DNA of 64,000 nucleotides from Bacillota bacterium. GTDB lineage: Bacteria; Bacillota_A; Clostridia; Lachnospirales; Lachnospiraceae. Under the pieces are notes generated by a model. That model saw only the letters and a list, made by a program, of their open reading frames with translations, searched no databases and had not been told where the DNA came from. Within the stretch, counting starts at the first letter, position 1; every line of letters starts with the position of its first letter. A program made the position numbers and the translations under genes. Below are positions 1 through 7,704 of this stretch, one piece after another. The stretch spans positions 124,001-188,000 of the forward strand of contig JAEYMU010000025.1 of NCBI GenBank assembly GCA_023407175.1, written 5' to 3'.

Positions 1-659
1 ATTATTTCGGAATGATGGATTTGGTTGAGGATTTATTCCGCAATGTGGCACTTAAGGTGTTAGGCACTATGACAGTTACTTATGACGGTGTAGAGATAGA
101 TTTATCAAAGCCCTTTGAACGGTTGACTATGGTTGATGCAGTGAAGAAATATGCCGGTGTTGATTTTGACAAGATACCGGATGAAGCTGCCGCCAAGGCT
201 CTTGCCAAGGAGCACCATATAGAATTTGAGAACAGACATAAAAGAGGCGATATCATCAACTTATTCTTTGAGGAATATGTGGAGGAAAATCTGGTACAGC
301 CGACCTTTATTATGGACCATCCTGTTGAAATTTCACCATTAGCCAGTAGAAAGCCGACCAATCCGGATTACACGGAGCGCTTTGAGCTGTTTATTACAAA
401 GCGTGAGTTTGCCAATGCTTTCTCAGAACTGAATGACCCCTTGGATCAGAGAGGCCGTTTTGAAGCTCAGGAGGCCTTAAGGGCTGCCGGAGATGAGGAG
501 GCAAATCAGCTTGACGAGGATTTCCTCACGGCACTGGAATACGGTATGCCGCCTACCGGTGGTATTGGAATCGGAGTTGATCGTTTCATTATGCTGTTAA
601 CTGACTCTATGGCGATTAGAGATGTGCTGTTGTTCCCGACGATGAAGAATAAAGAATAA
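1..659 (+). CDS. lysS: Lysyl-tRNA synthetase, C-terminal part (5' cut by window)
   Basis: Class II lysyl-tRNA synthetase, which charges tRNA-Lys in the cytosol. The reading frame is open from the window edge (a Y-F-G codon run precedes the Met at 12), so the N-terminal anticodon-binding domain lies outside. Visible are the class II core ending in the motif 3 region, [14 protein letters not shown] followed by [10 protein letters not shown], as in LysRS proteins. The last codons after FPTMK read N-K-E-stop. A second copy of the FPTMK coding sequence lies at 5307, followed there by S-L-E-K-stop, which looks like the ancestral 3' end. The present C-terminus was therefore probably supplied by an inserted element. 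The FPTMK core is intact, so the enzyme is likely functional. A terminator follows at 743-776. Confidence 0.96.
   Translation, partial: YFGMMDLVEDLFRNVALKVLGTMTVTYDGVEIDLSKPFERLTMVDAVKKYAGVDFDKIPDEAAAKALAKEHHIEFENRHKRGDIINLFFEEYVEENLVQPTFIMDHPVEISPLASRKPTNPDYTERFELFITKREFANAFSELNDPLDQRGRFEAQEALRAAGDEEANQLDEDFLTALEYGMPPTGGIGIGVDRFIMLLTDSMAIRDVLLFPTMKNKE
633..648 (+). repeat. Left attachment-site repeat in lysS 3' end (attL-like)
   Basis: TTCCCGACGATGAAGA occurs here inside the last codons of lysS and again, identically, at 5307-5322. The right copy continues in frame to a stop (FPTMKSLEK), as expected for the original gene end. A direct repeat of a gene's 3' end on both sides of foreign-looking DNA is the classic footprint of tyrosine-recombinase integration. 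No integrase gene remains between the copies. Confidence 0.75.
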
Positions 660-706
660 ATAACCCTGTATTTATACGGGATTGAGAAAACAAAGGTCAG
701 AATTTT

Positions 707-722
707 CGACCAACTTACGACA
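707..722 (+). repeat. Subterminal direct repeat, left copy
   Basis: CGACCAACTTACGACA, 58 bp inside the left attachment repeat, is repeated exactly at 5177-5192, 114 bp inside the right one. It could be an integrase arm-type site. In the right copy it also lies in a coding remnant (reading AYDQLTTE), and the left copy can read FDQLTTK-stop, so duplicated coding sequence is the alternative. Confidence 0.5.
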
Positions 723-742
723 AAATAGTAAAGTATATTTAA

Positions 743-776
743 AAGAATCTCTTGGAAACAGGGGATTCTTTTTTTG
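743..776 (+). terminator. Rho-independent terminator after lysS
   Basis: A 9-bp stem (AAGAATCTC pairing with GGGGATTCTT, one G-U pair) with loop TTGGAAACA is followed by a run of seven T. It lies inside the island edge and so replaces the original lysS terminator, which is probably the one at 5406-5446. Confidence 0.8.
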
Positions 777-778
777 TA

Positions 779-1138
779 GTGTGCCCAGTGGACACACGTT
801 CTAACGGGTGAAAGTCCCCAATCCACCCGGCAGCCTGCAAAGAAAAAGTCAAGTGTTTTTTGTAGGAAGGTCAAAACGAAGTATCGTATGCTGAAAGCGT
901 TGAAACTGCCTGAATGGAAGGTGCATGAGTTGGCTGACAGTCGCAAAGATTATTGGAGAGCGGCGAAGATGCTAAATTGCGTACTGACAAATAAAATAAT
1001 AGCCAGACTAGGATATATGTCCATGTCTGACTATTATCTGAAAATCTGTGAAAACTAAGGAACCGCCGTATACCGAACGGTACGTACGAGCGGTGTGGGA
1101 GGTCGGCTAATCAACTAATGGTGAGCCTCCTACCCGAT
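779..1138 (+). mobile_element. Group II intron remnant, internally deleted
   Basis: The 5' edge GTGTGCCC and the AACGGGTGAAAGTCC stretch resemble domain I starts of bacterial group II introns. The 3' part has a domain V-like hairpin (1063-1093) and a domain VI-like stem (GGAGG 1098-1102 with CCTCC 1126-1130), ending in CTCCTACCCGAT. Between them only the last 56 codons of the intron-encoded protein survive (888-1058). About 360 bp remain, so most of domain I to IV and the reverse transcriptase core is gone. The element begins three bases after the T-tract of the lysS-proximal terminator, a position favoured by class C introns, although I cannot assign the class from the sequence. Confidence 0.8.
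888..1058 (+). pseudogene. C-terminal fragment of group II intron reverse transcriptase/maturase
   Basis: Fifty-six codons from ATG to TAA contain the SRKDYWRAAKMLNCVLTN and ARLGYMSMSDYY stretches. These match the usual extreme C-terminus of intron-encoded reverse transcriptases (YWR, then a short segment with ALTN and a G-[YL]-x-S motif). The polymerase palm with its YADD motif and the maturase domain are absent. The fragment is not expected to be functional and serves mainly to identify the surrounding RNA remnant. Confidence 0.75.
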
Positions 1139-1160
1139 AACGAGTAAAGAGAATAATTTA

Positions 1161-1356
1161 TTAATGATATATCAAAGAGTCCTTGCGCATATCATTCCGA
1201 AGACACGACTGTGCAACAATAGTTTGTTTGATTTCTCTCACTTTATTGTTGCCAATAAACGTGTATGAACCATTTAATACGCCGTCTTTCCATGTCCAGT
1301 CGAATTTTTTTGAAACTTCTTGAATATTCCCGTTATCTAAGATCGAGATACAATAC
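1161..1356 (-). pseudogene. Unrecognised C-terminal gene fragment
   Basis: The reverse strand has an open frame of about 60 codons ending in TAA, with a plausible soluble-protein composition (stretches such as VSKKFDWTWKDGVLNG and FIGNNKVREIKQTIVAQ). It has no start codon or ribosome binding site; a stop codon precedes it. It abuts the 3' end of the intron remnant. I do not recognise the family. It is probably a truncated island gene. Confidence 0.4.
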
Positions 1357-1569
1357 TACATGAAAAAGGAGTCAGCAAATAATTGACCATGTAATCGCAC
1401 AAGGTCAAGTACGATGCACTACTTACCAGTTAGTGGATGAAGTAAATATATACCAGTATCTACTGATTAGATACAAATGGAAATAAGTAGATTGATATTA
1501 TTCGCAGTTAGGCTTATAATTTTTATGTCGTGTTTTATTGATTGCGATCGAGAAAATGGAGATCGAATT

Positions 1570-1731
1570 ATGGAATATTTATCAATACGTCAAACTGCAG
1601 ACAAGTAGAATATTTTAAAGAGGAGAATCCAGGTCTTATGTGCAGATAATCGAATACACGGAGCAATTAAAATTGACTCATCATGGGCTATACCGGCGGA
1701 GAGGAACAAAAAGGAGTGCCAATATGCTTAA
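1570..1731 (+). pseudogene. Excisionase-like HTH protein with in-frame TAG
   Basis: Translation gives MEYLSIRQTADK, stop, NILKRRIQVLCADNR, then IHGAIKIDSSWAIPAE before a TAA. The small MerR/excisionase-type proteins common on clostridial mobile elements read about M-E-Y-x-S-x-x-x-x-A-x-K-W-x-I-S-x-R-R-[IV]-Q-x-L-C, so the stop replaces the conserved Trp by a single TGG to TAG change. The frame is otherwise continuous for 54 codons. The C-terminus is short compared with the family (about 60-70 residues). Its presence supports a former integrating element. Confidence 0.75.
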
Positions 1732-1896
1732 AAGATCTGGGGAAAGATATCAATGGAAATTCTCAGACTGGAAATTATTTTAGGTAGTAATTTGTTATTA
1801 GCAAATGGTTTTAAAACAAATGCAGCATTTTATAGCTTGGTATTCTGAATAAACAGCAGTTGCTCTTGGAATTTACGAAAGAAGCTATAATAATAT

Positions 1897-2010
1897 ATGC
1901 AACGGGAACTGACAAAGGTTGCCTTTGCTAAAACATTGAATATAAGCAGACCAACGCTTGATAAGCTTTTAAAGGAAAGGCGTAGGAATAATATCTCAGG
2001 AAATAAATAG
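1897..2010 (+). pseudogene. Short helix-turn-helix fragment
   Basis: A 37-codon frame reads MQRELTKVAFAKTLN followed by ISRPTLDKLLKERRR. The A-x-x-L-x-I-S-x-x-T-L-x-x-L pattern is a DNA-binding helix-turn-helix like the C-terminal domain of serine resolvases or a small regulator. There is no good ribosome binding site, and no catalytic resolvase domain precedes it. It may be the truncated tail of a recombinase gene, or a small real gene. Confidence 0.4.
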
Positions 2011-2026
2011 AAAGGAGTTTTTTGTT

Positions 2027-2224
2027 ATGAGGAACAAGCTGACGAAAAGATTATTAAAGATTATTTTGTCTCCACTTTTGCTTGTAATGGGAGTTGTAAC
2101 CACGATAGTACTTCTTCCTTTTTATCCGTTTTTACATGGTTGGGCTAAAGGTGATGGTAATCAATTACCTCCCTATCCTTTTCTAAGATTTTTATGGATA
2201 GCTATTACAATGTATTTTAAATAA
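2027..2224 (+). CDS. Small hydrophobic protein, unknown
   Basis: Sixty-five residues with a well-placed AAAGGAG upstream. The N-terminus is basic (RNKLTKRLLK), followed by one clear membrane segment at about residues 11-34 and a second hydrophobic patch near the C-terminus (FLRFLWIAITMYF). Nothing in it is diagnostic of a family. It lies among island relics and is transcribed in the same direction as the intact cargo gene. It could be a small membrane protein of the former element; the good ribosome binding site is the main argument that it is real. Confidence 0.5.
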   Translation: MRNKLTKRLLKIILSPLLLVMGVVTTIVLLPFYPFLHGWAKGDGNQLPPYPFLRFLWIAITMYFK

Positions 2225-2243
2225 ATATAGCACTTAAGTAGAG

Positions 2244-2411
2244 ATGTATAAATATGAAAGAGATGATTTTAAAAACAAAATGATAACTCCAGGAGAACTT
2301 AATGTAAACAATCAGAAATACGTGTTTGTAATGAACACGAAAAAGAAATGTAGATTAGGTGCCCAAAAAGCTGCAGAGTTAAATGGTTACAAGATTATAA
2401 GGAGCTACTAA
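2244..2411 (+). CDS. Small ORF, unknown, doubtful
   Basis: Fifty-five codons from ATG to TAA, beginning MYKYERDDFKNKMITPGEL and containing KYVFVMNTKKKCRLGAQ. The ribosome binding site is weak (AGTAGAG). It is the only frame open through most of 2225-2570, which otherwise looks like decayed coding sequence. It may be a gene fragment. No family recognised. Confidence 0.25.
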   Translation: MYKYERDDFKNKMITPGELNVNNQKYVFVMNTKKKCRLGAQKAAELNGYKIIRSY

Positions 2412-2643
2412 AAGAAAAAGGCTGCGATGTAAACAATGAGCCTCTTACAAAGATATATCTTGGATGTACATATAGGAGTATAAGCTTCGAATTTTGCAGA
2501 AGGGGAGTAAATTAGTACGGCTATTAAAATCAGTGTGAAGTTCATTCTCCAGCTTCTGGAATATAATATGTCAAGGATTGTTGTGCACCATGGAAGTTAG
2601 ATACAATCTATTATGTAAACTCTTAGGGCGAGGAGAGATTATT

Positions 2644-2814
2644 GTGAGTAAAATGTATGACAGTATAAAAAAAGGATTAGAAGAAGCGATTAATGACGTA
2701 AATGAAACTATAAAATTAGAGAGGCATACTGTTGAAGATAATGCCCTAAATATTCGTGGGACTGAAGCACCGGGTGTGCTCACTGTTCGTCTGATAGAAA
2801 AAGAAAAAGAATAG
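2644..2814 (+). CDS. Small antitoxin-like protein, truncated
   Basis: A GTG start at 2644 is preferred to the upstream ATG at 2578 because AGGAG lies just in front of it, giving 56 residues. The start (MSKMYDSIKKGLEEAIND) resembles the N-terminal segment of HigA/XRE-type antitoxins that begin YDSIxxGLxEAI. The usual helix-turn-helix that should follow is missing, replaced by a short tail ending VLTVRLIEKEKE. It could be a truncated antitoxin or an unrelated small protein. A weak hairpin terminator follows. Confidence 0.45.
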   Translation: MSKMYDSIKKGLEEAINDVNETIKLERHTVEDNALNIRGTEAPGVLTVRLIEKEKE

Positions 2815-2831
2815 AGAAGAATTACTGTAAA

Positions 2832-2873
2832 AATAAAGGCAGAGGACTCATATCAGAGATCCCTGTCTTTATT
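2832..2873 (+). terminator. Probable terminator
   Basis: AATAAAGGCAGAGG pairs imperfectly with CCCTGTCTTTATT across a 15-nt loop, followed by a loose T-rich tail. It separates the small antitoxin-like gene from the cargo gene at 3012. Confidence 0.45.
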
Positions 2874-3011
2874 CATTATTCTGCTGGCACCAGTCTTACA
2901 AAAGGCGTGTGAGGACGGTTTAAAACTGCCAGGTAAATTATTGAAAAAATAATGATAAAATGCTATTATCGCATTATAGATAATATCGTCGATTTGGAGG
3001 GGGACTAAGTT

Positions 3012-4700
3012 ATGAAAGTTAAATGTTATTGTTGTGAAAAAAGTAGCGATTCTAATGATGGGTTTATTATGTCAAATAATGATAATATCGGTTTGTGTGG
3101 TAATTGTGGGTTTAAATTTAAGAATAAAGATGAATTCTCTGGTTCTGATATATATAAATTTTTCGTCGATGGAAAAGAGATGGCCAAGCAATATTATATG
3201 AATGATGTAAAAGAGCTATTTGCATATCTGGATTATAACGAAGAAATACTTAGCAAGAGGTTTCAAGTAACGAATACATTTAATTTTGAAGAAACTATTC
3301 AAGTAGATACTGAAAATGGAATTTTTACTGTAAATCCTTATGAAGAGAAAGTGTTCACATCTAACCCAACAGATAATCCGAAACCATTATATTTGGAATT
3401 AAAAAATGTTGAATCAATTGGAATATATAGAGGTTATGAGCTTAAAGATGATCTTCATATTATACAAAATACTTTAAGAGGAGTTATTAATGTTACGGGA
3501 TTTATAGCATTAGGCTTGCTGGATATGGTTGACTTAGTCTTGCGTGATCCAGATGATCCGTTTTATGAGGATGACGATTTATGGTTGGAGGATTACCATG
3601 GAATAGTAGATACGAAAGAAATAAGCGAGAAAGTAGAAAAAACAGGGTACTGGATATATATCAAGATGAAGGACCCGTTATTTGATGGAGTAATCCATTT
3701 AAATAATGGTTATAGCAGCACAGAGAAAAAGGATGCTAAAAAATTTGATGATATAATATTATTCTATAATAAATTCTGCGAGATGTATTATCGGTTCGCA
3801 ACCCGTAAATTGAGTGAACCTGAACCTAAAATTGAAAAAGGCAAAAAAGCTTTTGTTAAGCTGAATCTTTCTGAAGAAAGTAATGATTTAAACGGCACGA
3901 ATAAAAAGAATAATATTATACATAATTCTCGCAATATAGCAGCAAACATTCGAAAGTTCAATGATATTAGTGATGAAAGACAAGATCAATACCGACTTTT
4001 TTCTATATATCAGAGATTAATATCACCATTAAAGAAGTTTGAAGGAATTACTGAAAAAATGTATGACATAAAAAAAGAAATCGCTATATTGAGGGATAAG
4101 AAGGAAATAAACTCAGGTGTAGGACTTGGGTGGGCACTTATTGTATTTGTTGCTATTTTTATTTTGCAATGGTTTGTTAAACCTATCGGTGATATTGCTG
4201 AAACGCTGGAATATGGTTTGGTTACGCCAATGATTAAAGGCATTTCTGATTGGTTTTTCCTTATCCGAATACCATTATTTCTTTTGTTATTAGTTGTGGG
4301 GATATGTATTGCACCACTTGTATTTGCAATAGCTGTTGGCATTCTATGGAGTATATATTTTTACTGCTTTAAACGTGAAATAGTGTTTAAAAAGGATACC
4401 AAAACAGCAGATAAAATGCAGGAGGAGTATAACCAATTATTAGAGCAGTGCAAACAAATTAGTCAAGAGATTAAGAATCAGCTGGTATACGTTCCAAAGC
4501 AATATAGATATTCACAGGCTCTTGAATACTTCGTAGAACAATATAATAGGTCAAGAATTGCAACACTATATGAAGCAATAGATATGTATGTACATGATGA
4601 ACGAGAAGAAGAAAGACGGAAATATGCTAAGTTGATAATAGAAAGTGATATTGATTACTTTTCATTTATTCCTGAACAGCTAGATGGGATTAGACGGTAA
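3012..4700 (+). CDS. Zinc-ribbon membrane protein of unknown function
   Basis: 562 residues, and the only intact large gene of the lysS island. Residues 5-32 carry two cysteine pairs (C5-x2-C8 and C29-x2-C32), a likely zinc ribbon of the kind seen in DUF4428-type N-termini. A long acidic and aromatic middle part follows, with no motif I recognise. Hydrophobic segments lie at about 372-390 and 413-455 (two helices). The C-terminus is charged and probably helical. GGAGG lies about 10 bases before the ATG. The protein would sit in the membrane with its large N- and C-terminal parts in the cytosol. Low GC and its place between attachment repeats suggest acquired cargo. Function unknown; a role in defence or element maintenance would be speculation. 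Confidence 0.75.
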   Translation: MKVKCYCCEKSSDSNDGFIMSNNDNIGLCGNCGFKFKNKDEFSGSDIYKFFVDGKEMAKQYYMNDVKELFAYLDYNEEILSKRFQVTNTFNFEETIQVDTENGIFTVNPYEEKVFTSNPTDNPKPLYLELKNVESIGIYRGYELKDDLHIIQNTLRGVINVTGFIALGLLDMVDLVLRDPDDPFYEDDDLWLEDYHGIVDTKEISEKVEKTGYWIYIKMKDPLFDGVIHLNNGYSSTEKKDAKKFDDIILFYNKFCEMYYRFATRKLSEPEPKIEKGKKAFVKLNLSEESNDLNGTNKKNNIIHNSRNIAANIRKFNDISDERQDQYRLFSIYQRLISPLKKFEGITEKMYDIKKEIAILRDKKEINSGVGLGWALIVFVAIFILQWFVKPIGDIAETLEYGLVTPMIKGISDWFFLIRIPLFLLLLVVGICIAPLVFAIAVGILWSIYFYCFKREIVFKKDTKTADKMQEEYNQLLEQCKQISQEIKNQLVYVPKQYRYSQALEYFVEQYNRSRIATLYEAIDMYVHDEREEERRKYAKLIIESDIDYFSFIPEQLDGIRR

Positions 4701-4710
4701 GTAATAAGGA

Positions 4711-5228
4711 GGCGAAAATTCGTAAAATATATATTAAGATATTAGCGTTTATCTGCATAGTAGTGTGTTTTTTTCTTTTGTAAACCATTGCCTGTAAAAG
4801 CCGTGTCTACTGACTCAGAATATAAGGTGAATTATACTTTCAAAACAGAAGATGGTATTAATATTCTACAGAAAGTATTTGTTGGATAAAGATACAGGAT
4901 ATCAAGTTTAGCAAAAGTTACATAAAAAACTGAGTTCGTTGGTCAGATACAAAGGTACAAAGTGTAGAGAATATAGAAATACCCAAGTCAGTATGATTAA
5001 TACATTTGTGCAAGAAAATGATGATAATGTTTATTATGAATTTTTACTCAGATTGAAGATTGAAGAATTTTAACCAAAAAGAATGTCACAGGATCGAAAA
5101 ATTGTTTTAAAGAAAGCATTGTGTATGGATCATTAAGTGAACACAAAAAAATTCAAAATGCTATAAAAAAAGCTTACGACCAACTTACGACAGAGTTAGG
5201 ACCATTTATAATGAAATGTAAAGAATAA
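4711..5228 (+). pseudogene. Frameshifted remnant of a membrane-anchored or secreted protein
   Basis: Several open pieces follow GGAGG at about 4708: a hydrophobic start (IRKIYIKILAFICIVVCFF) without ATG, then in another frame KPLPVKAVSTDSEYKVNYTF, then a third stretch with MINTFVQENDDNVYYEF ending in TAA, then SLSEHKKIQNAIKKAYDQL running to TAA at about 5228. Together they suggest one gene of about 160 codons broken by at least two frameshifts and several stops. No family recognised. Stretches 4701-5300 hold nothing else that I can support. Confidence 0.5.
5177..5192 (+). repeat. Subterminal direct repeat, right copy
   Basis: Second exact copy of CGACCAACTTACGACA (see 707-722), in the same orientation. 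Here the sequence CTTACGAC is itself doubled around CAA, giving two tandem octamers. Confidence 0.5.
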
Positions 5229-5306
5229 TGAATTAGAAGAAAAACAGAATATACAAGAAATAATGAAATAAAGACATATAAAAGGATTTACAATATCAAG
5301 GTTGAT

Positions 5307-5336
5307 TTCCCGACGATGAAGAGTCTGGAGAAGTAA
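5307..5336 (+). repeat. Right attachment repeat and ancestral lysS 3' end (attR-like)
   Basis: The 16-bp repeat occupies 5307-5322. The frame continues F-P-T-M-K-S-L-E-K-stop (TAA at 5334-5336), the kind of C-terminus expected for LysRS. A strong terminator follows at 5406-5446, so this looks like the displaced end of the original lysS transcription unit. Confidence 0.75.
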
Positions 5337-5405
5337 GGTCAGGGGCTTTAAGCACTTTCCATTATATTTTTATATAAAAATTAAATAGCTGGATGCTAAT
5401 AAAGG

Positions 5406-5446
5406 GGACATTTTCCGAAAACAGGAAAGTGTCCTTTTCTATTTTT
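5406..5446 (+). terminator. Strong terminator, probably the original lysS terminator
   Basis: GGACATTTTCC pairs fully with GGAAAGTGTCC (one G-U) around loop GAAAACA, followed by TTTTCTATTTTT. Confidence 0.85.
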
Positions 5447-5595
5447 ACAGGCGTAATATTGGCTTCACATACCCGGAAGTGCATACAGGAATAAAACAAG
5501 TGCTTGTGAATTCTGTAAATCTTTAAAAATAATATACAACTATGACACATCATTGGTATATAATTATCTTACTCTATTTTTGGGAGGCTCGTGAG

Positions 5596-6249
5596 TTGAA
5601 TATTTTAATAGTAGAAGATGATGAAGCGATTGCAAATTTGTTGTACATGGACTTAAGTGATGAAGGCTATCATTGTGTATGTGTTTATGATGGAAGAAAA
5701 GCGGCGGATCTGTTAGAGGAAAATACGAGCTTCGATTTGATTTTGCTGGATATTATGCTGCCGGAAATTAGCGGATATGAATTATTGGAATATATTAAGC
5801 CTGCTGCGATTCCTGTTATTTTTTTAACTGCAAGGGGAGCTGTAAAGGACCGCATACAGGGATTGAAAATGGGGGCGGATGACTATATTGTAAAGCCTTT
5901 TCAAAGTGGAGAAGTGATTGCGAGAATAGAAGCTGTACTGCGCCGGTATGGGAAAAATGCGAAGCAGCTTACTTTTGCTGATGTCAGGATAGATTTGGAA
6001 TCGAGGAAGGTTATTAAGGAAGGAAAAGAAATTGAACTGACAGTAAAGGAGTTTGATTTGCTTGTGGAATTGATACGGAATAAAAATATGGCGCAATACC
6101 GGGACAGATTATATGAAAGGGTCTGGAAAGAGTCTTTTATGGGGGATACGAGAACGTTGGATACCCATATACAACGGCTGAGGAAAAAATTGGGATGGGA
6201 AGACTATATTAAGACAGTATTCCGTATCGGATACCGCCTGGAGGGATAA
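5596..6249 (+). CDS. OmpR-family response regulator
   Basis: 217 residues if translation starts at TTG 5596, which has GGGAGG eight bases upstream and places the protein exactly at the family's usual MNILIVEDD start; the in-frame ATG at 5542 lacks this. Receiver domain: acidic D8/D9, phospho-acceptor D52 (LLDIMLP), T78 and K100 (VKPF). The C-terminal half is an OmpR/PhoB winged helix (TLDTHIQRLRKKL, then a RIGYRLE wing). It is followed after 6 bp by its sensor kinase. The regulator probably controls this operon, judging from gene order only. Confidence 0.93.
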   Translation: MNILIVEDDEAIANLLYMDLSDEGYHCVCVYDGRKAADLLEENTSFDLILLDIMLPEISGYELLEYIKPAAIPVIFLTARGAVKDRIQGLKMGADDYIVKPFQSGEVIARIEAVLRRYGKNAKQLTFADVRIDLESRKVIKEGKEIELTVKEFDLLVELIRNKNMAQYRDRLYERVWKESFMGDTRTLDTHIQRLRKKLGWEDYIKTVFRIGYRLEG

Positions 6250-6255
6250 ATTTTT

Positions 6256-7704
6256 ATGAAACTTGGCGCGAAAATATTTCTTTGTATCATGGTATGCTTT
6301 AGTGTGATTTTCCTTTTCGGAGGATATAGTTTGATTTCCTTCTTCTATGAAACAGCCATGGAAAGAGAAATTGAAATTGCAGTCGAGCAGTATCAGTATA
6401 ATAAATTTGTTATGCAGGCAACCTTGATTACCCAAGGAAAGGATTGGATGGATGGTGTTGTTAGGGGGGAGTATGATATTGGCAGTATAACTTCTGATAT
6501 GAATGAGACTGTAGCTTTTTTTTCAACAGATGATGTGGAGCTGTTCTCTGCCTTCTCCGACAAAGTAGATTTTTCAACTTTGTTTGACGGTATAGAAAAG
6601 GAAAAAGTGAATTATCAGTTTCAGAAAATCGGAAGCAGAACTCATCTTTTAATTGCGGGAATGGTGATGCAGGAGAATACAGGTATCTATCTGGTAACCG
6701 GAGTGGATGTTGAAAAGATTCTGGAACAGCAGGAGCTGCTTATAAAAAAATTTGAAATGATATATGCGGTGGCAATTGTTATAGGAATGCTTTTGATTTT
6801 TGGCTTGTCCGCTTTGCTTACCGGACCAATTAAACGCCTGACAGCCGCTACAAAAAAAATTGCTGACGGAAATTATCAGGAACGGATTCTGGAGACTGGG
6901 GAGGATGAAGTAGGACAGCTTGCCAAGAACTTCAATCAAATGGCCTGTGCTGTAGAGGAAAAGGTGCAGGAGCTTTCAGAAAGTGCCAGACAAAAAGAGG
7001 ATTTTGTTGCAAACTTTGCACATGAGTTAAAGACGCCGCTTACTTCTGTTATCGGCTATGCAAATCGTATTTATCAAAAGGAATTGCCAAGGGAAGAGCA
7101 AAAGCAGGCTGCCTTGTACATTTGGAATGAGGGGATGCGATTAGAAGCGTTGGCCTTAAAGCTGATGGACTTAACGGTTTTAAATCATAGGAATTTTACC
7201 CTGCAGGAAACGGAGGCCGGTTTATTGCTTCATATGCTGGCGGATGATGTGAAATATTTTATAGAGGAAAAAGGGGCTTCACTTAGTTGTATGGCGGAGC
7301 AGGCATATATCAAAGTGGAATATGATTTGATGAAAACCTTGTTTTTAAACCTTGTTGATAATTCTATCAAAGCCGGAGCAAAACACATCTCGGTTACGGG
7401 AAATATAGAAGAAACGAAAAATGCTGTTTCCAGCGGGAATGAGACTCATGAACTGTATTATGTAATACAAGTGCAGGATAATGGAAGCGGGATTCCTGAA
7501 AATGAGATTAAGCGGATTACAGAAGCGTTCTATATGGTGGATAAATCACGTTCGAGAAAATTTCACAGTGCCGGTATCGGTCTTGCATTGTCGCAAAAAA
7601 TAGTTGAGCTTCATGGAGGTAATCTGGGATTTGAAAGCGATGGAAAAACAGGGACAAAAGTTAGTATTCGAATAAAATGCAGAGGAGAGGACGCTGATGA
7701 GTAA
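6256..7704 (+). CDS. Sensor histidine kinase
   Basis: 482 residues. Membrane helices at about 7-29 and 165-187 flank an extracytoplasmic sensor of roughly 135 residues. A HAMP segment follows (GPIKRLTAATKKIADGNY), then the HisKA box with phosphorylated H256 (FAHELKTPLTSVIGY), N box (LVDNSIKAGA), G1 (DNGSGIP) and G2 (GIGLALSQKIV). All motifs needed for autophosphorylation are present. It lies 6 bp behind the response regulator and overlaps the next gene by 8 bp, so the three are translationally linked. Its ligand cannot be read from the sequence; the operon context suggests an envelope or sugar signal. Confidence 0.93.
   Translation: MKLGAKIFLCIMVCFSVIFLFGGYSLISFFYETAMEREIEIAVEQYQYNKFVMQATLITQGKDWMDGVVRGEYDIGSITSDMNETVAFFSTDDVELFSAFSDKVDFSTLFDGIEKEKVNYQFQKIGSRTHLLIAGMVMQENTGIYLVTGVDVEKILEQQELLIKKFEMIYAVAIVIGMLLIFGLSALLTGPIKRLTAATKKIADGNYQERILETGEDEVGQLAKNFNQMACAVEEKVQELSESARQKEDFVANFAHELKTPLTSVIGYANRIYQKELPREEQKQAALYIWNEGMRLEALALKLMDLTVLNHRNFTLQETEAGLLLHMLADDVKYFIEEKGASLSCMAEQAYIKVEYDLMKTLFLNLVDNSIKAGAKHISVTGNIEETKNAVSSGNETHELYYVIQVQDNGSGIPENEIKRITEAFYMVDKSRSRKFHSAGIGLALSQKIVELHGGNLGFESDGKTGTKVSIRIKCRGEDADE

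Larger units (their letters stand above)
649..5322. mobile_element. Degenerate genomic island integrated into lysS
   Basis: The segment between the two 16-bp lysS repeats is more AT-rich than its surroundings and consists mostly of broken genes: a group II intron remnant (779-1138), a reverse-strand fragment (about 1161-1356), an excisionase-like gene killed by a stop codon (1570-1731), a short HTH fragment (1897-2010), two or three small ORFs and a frameshifted secreted-protein remnant (4711-5228). Only the gene at 3012-4700 is long and intact. No integrase, relaxase or replication gene is visible, so the element should be immobile. Identity as a former integrative element is inferred from the repeats and the excisionase-like relic. 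Confidence 0.7.
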
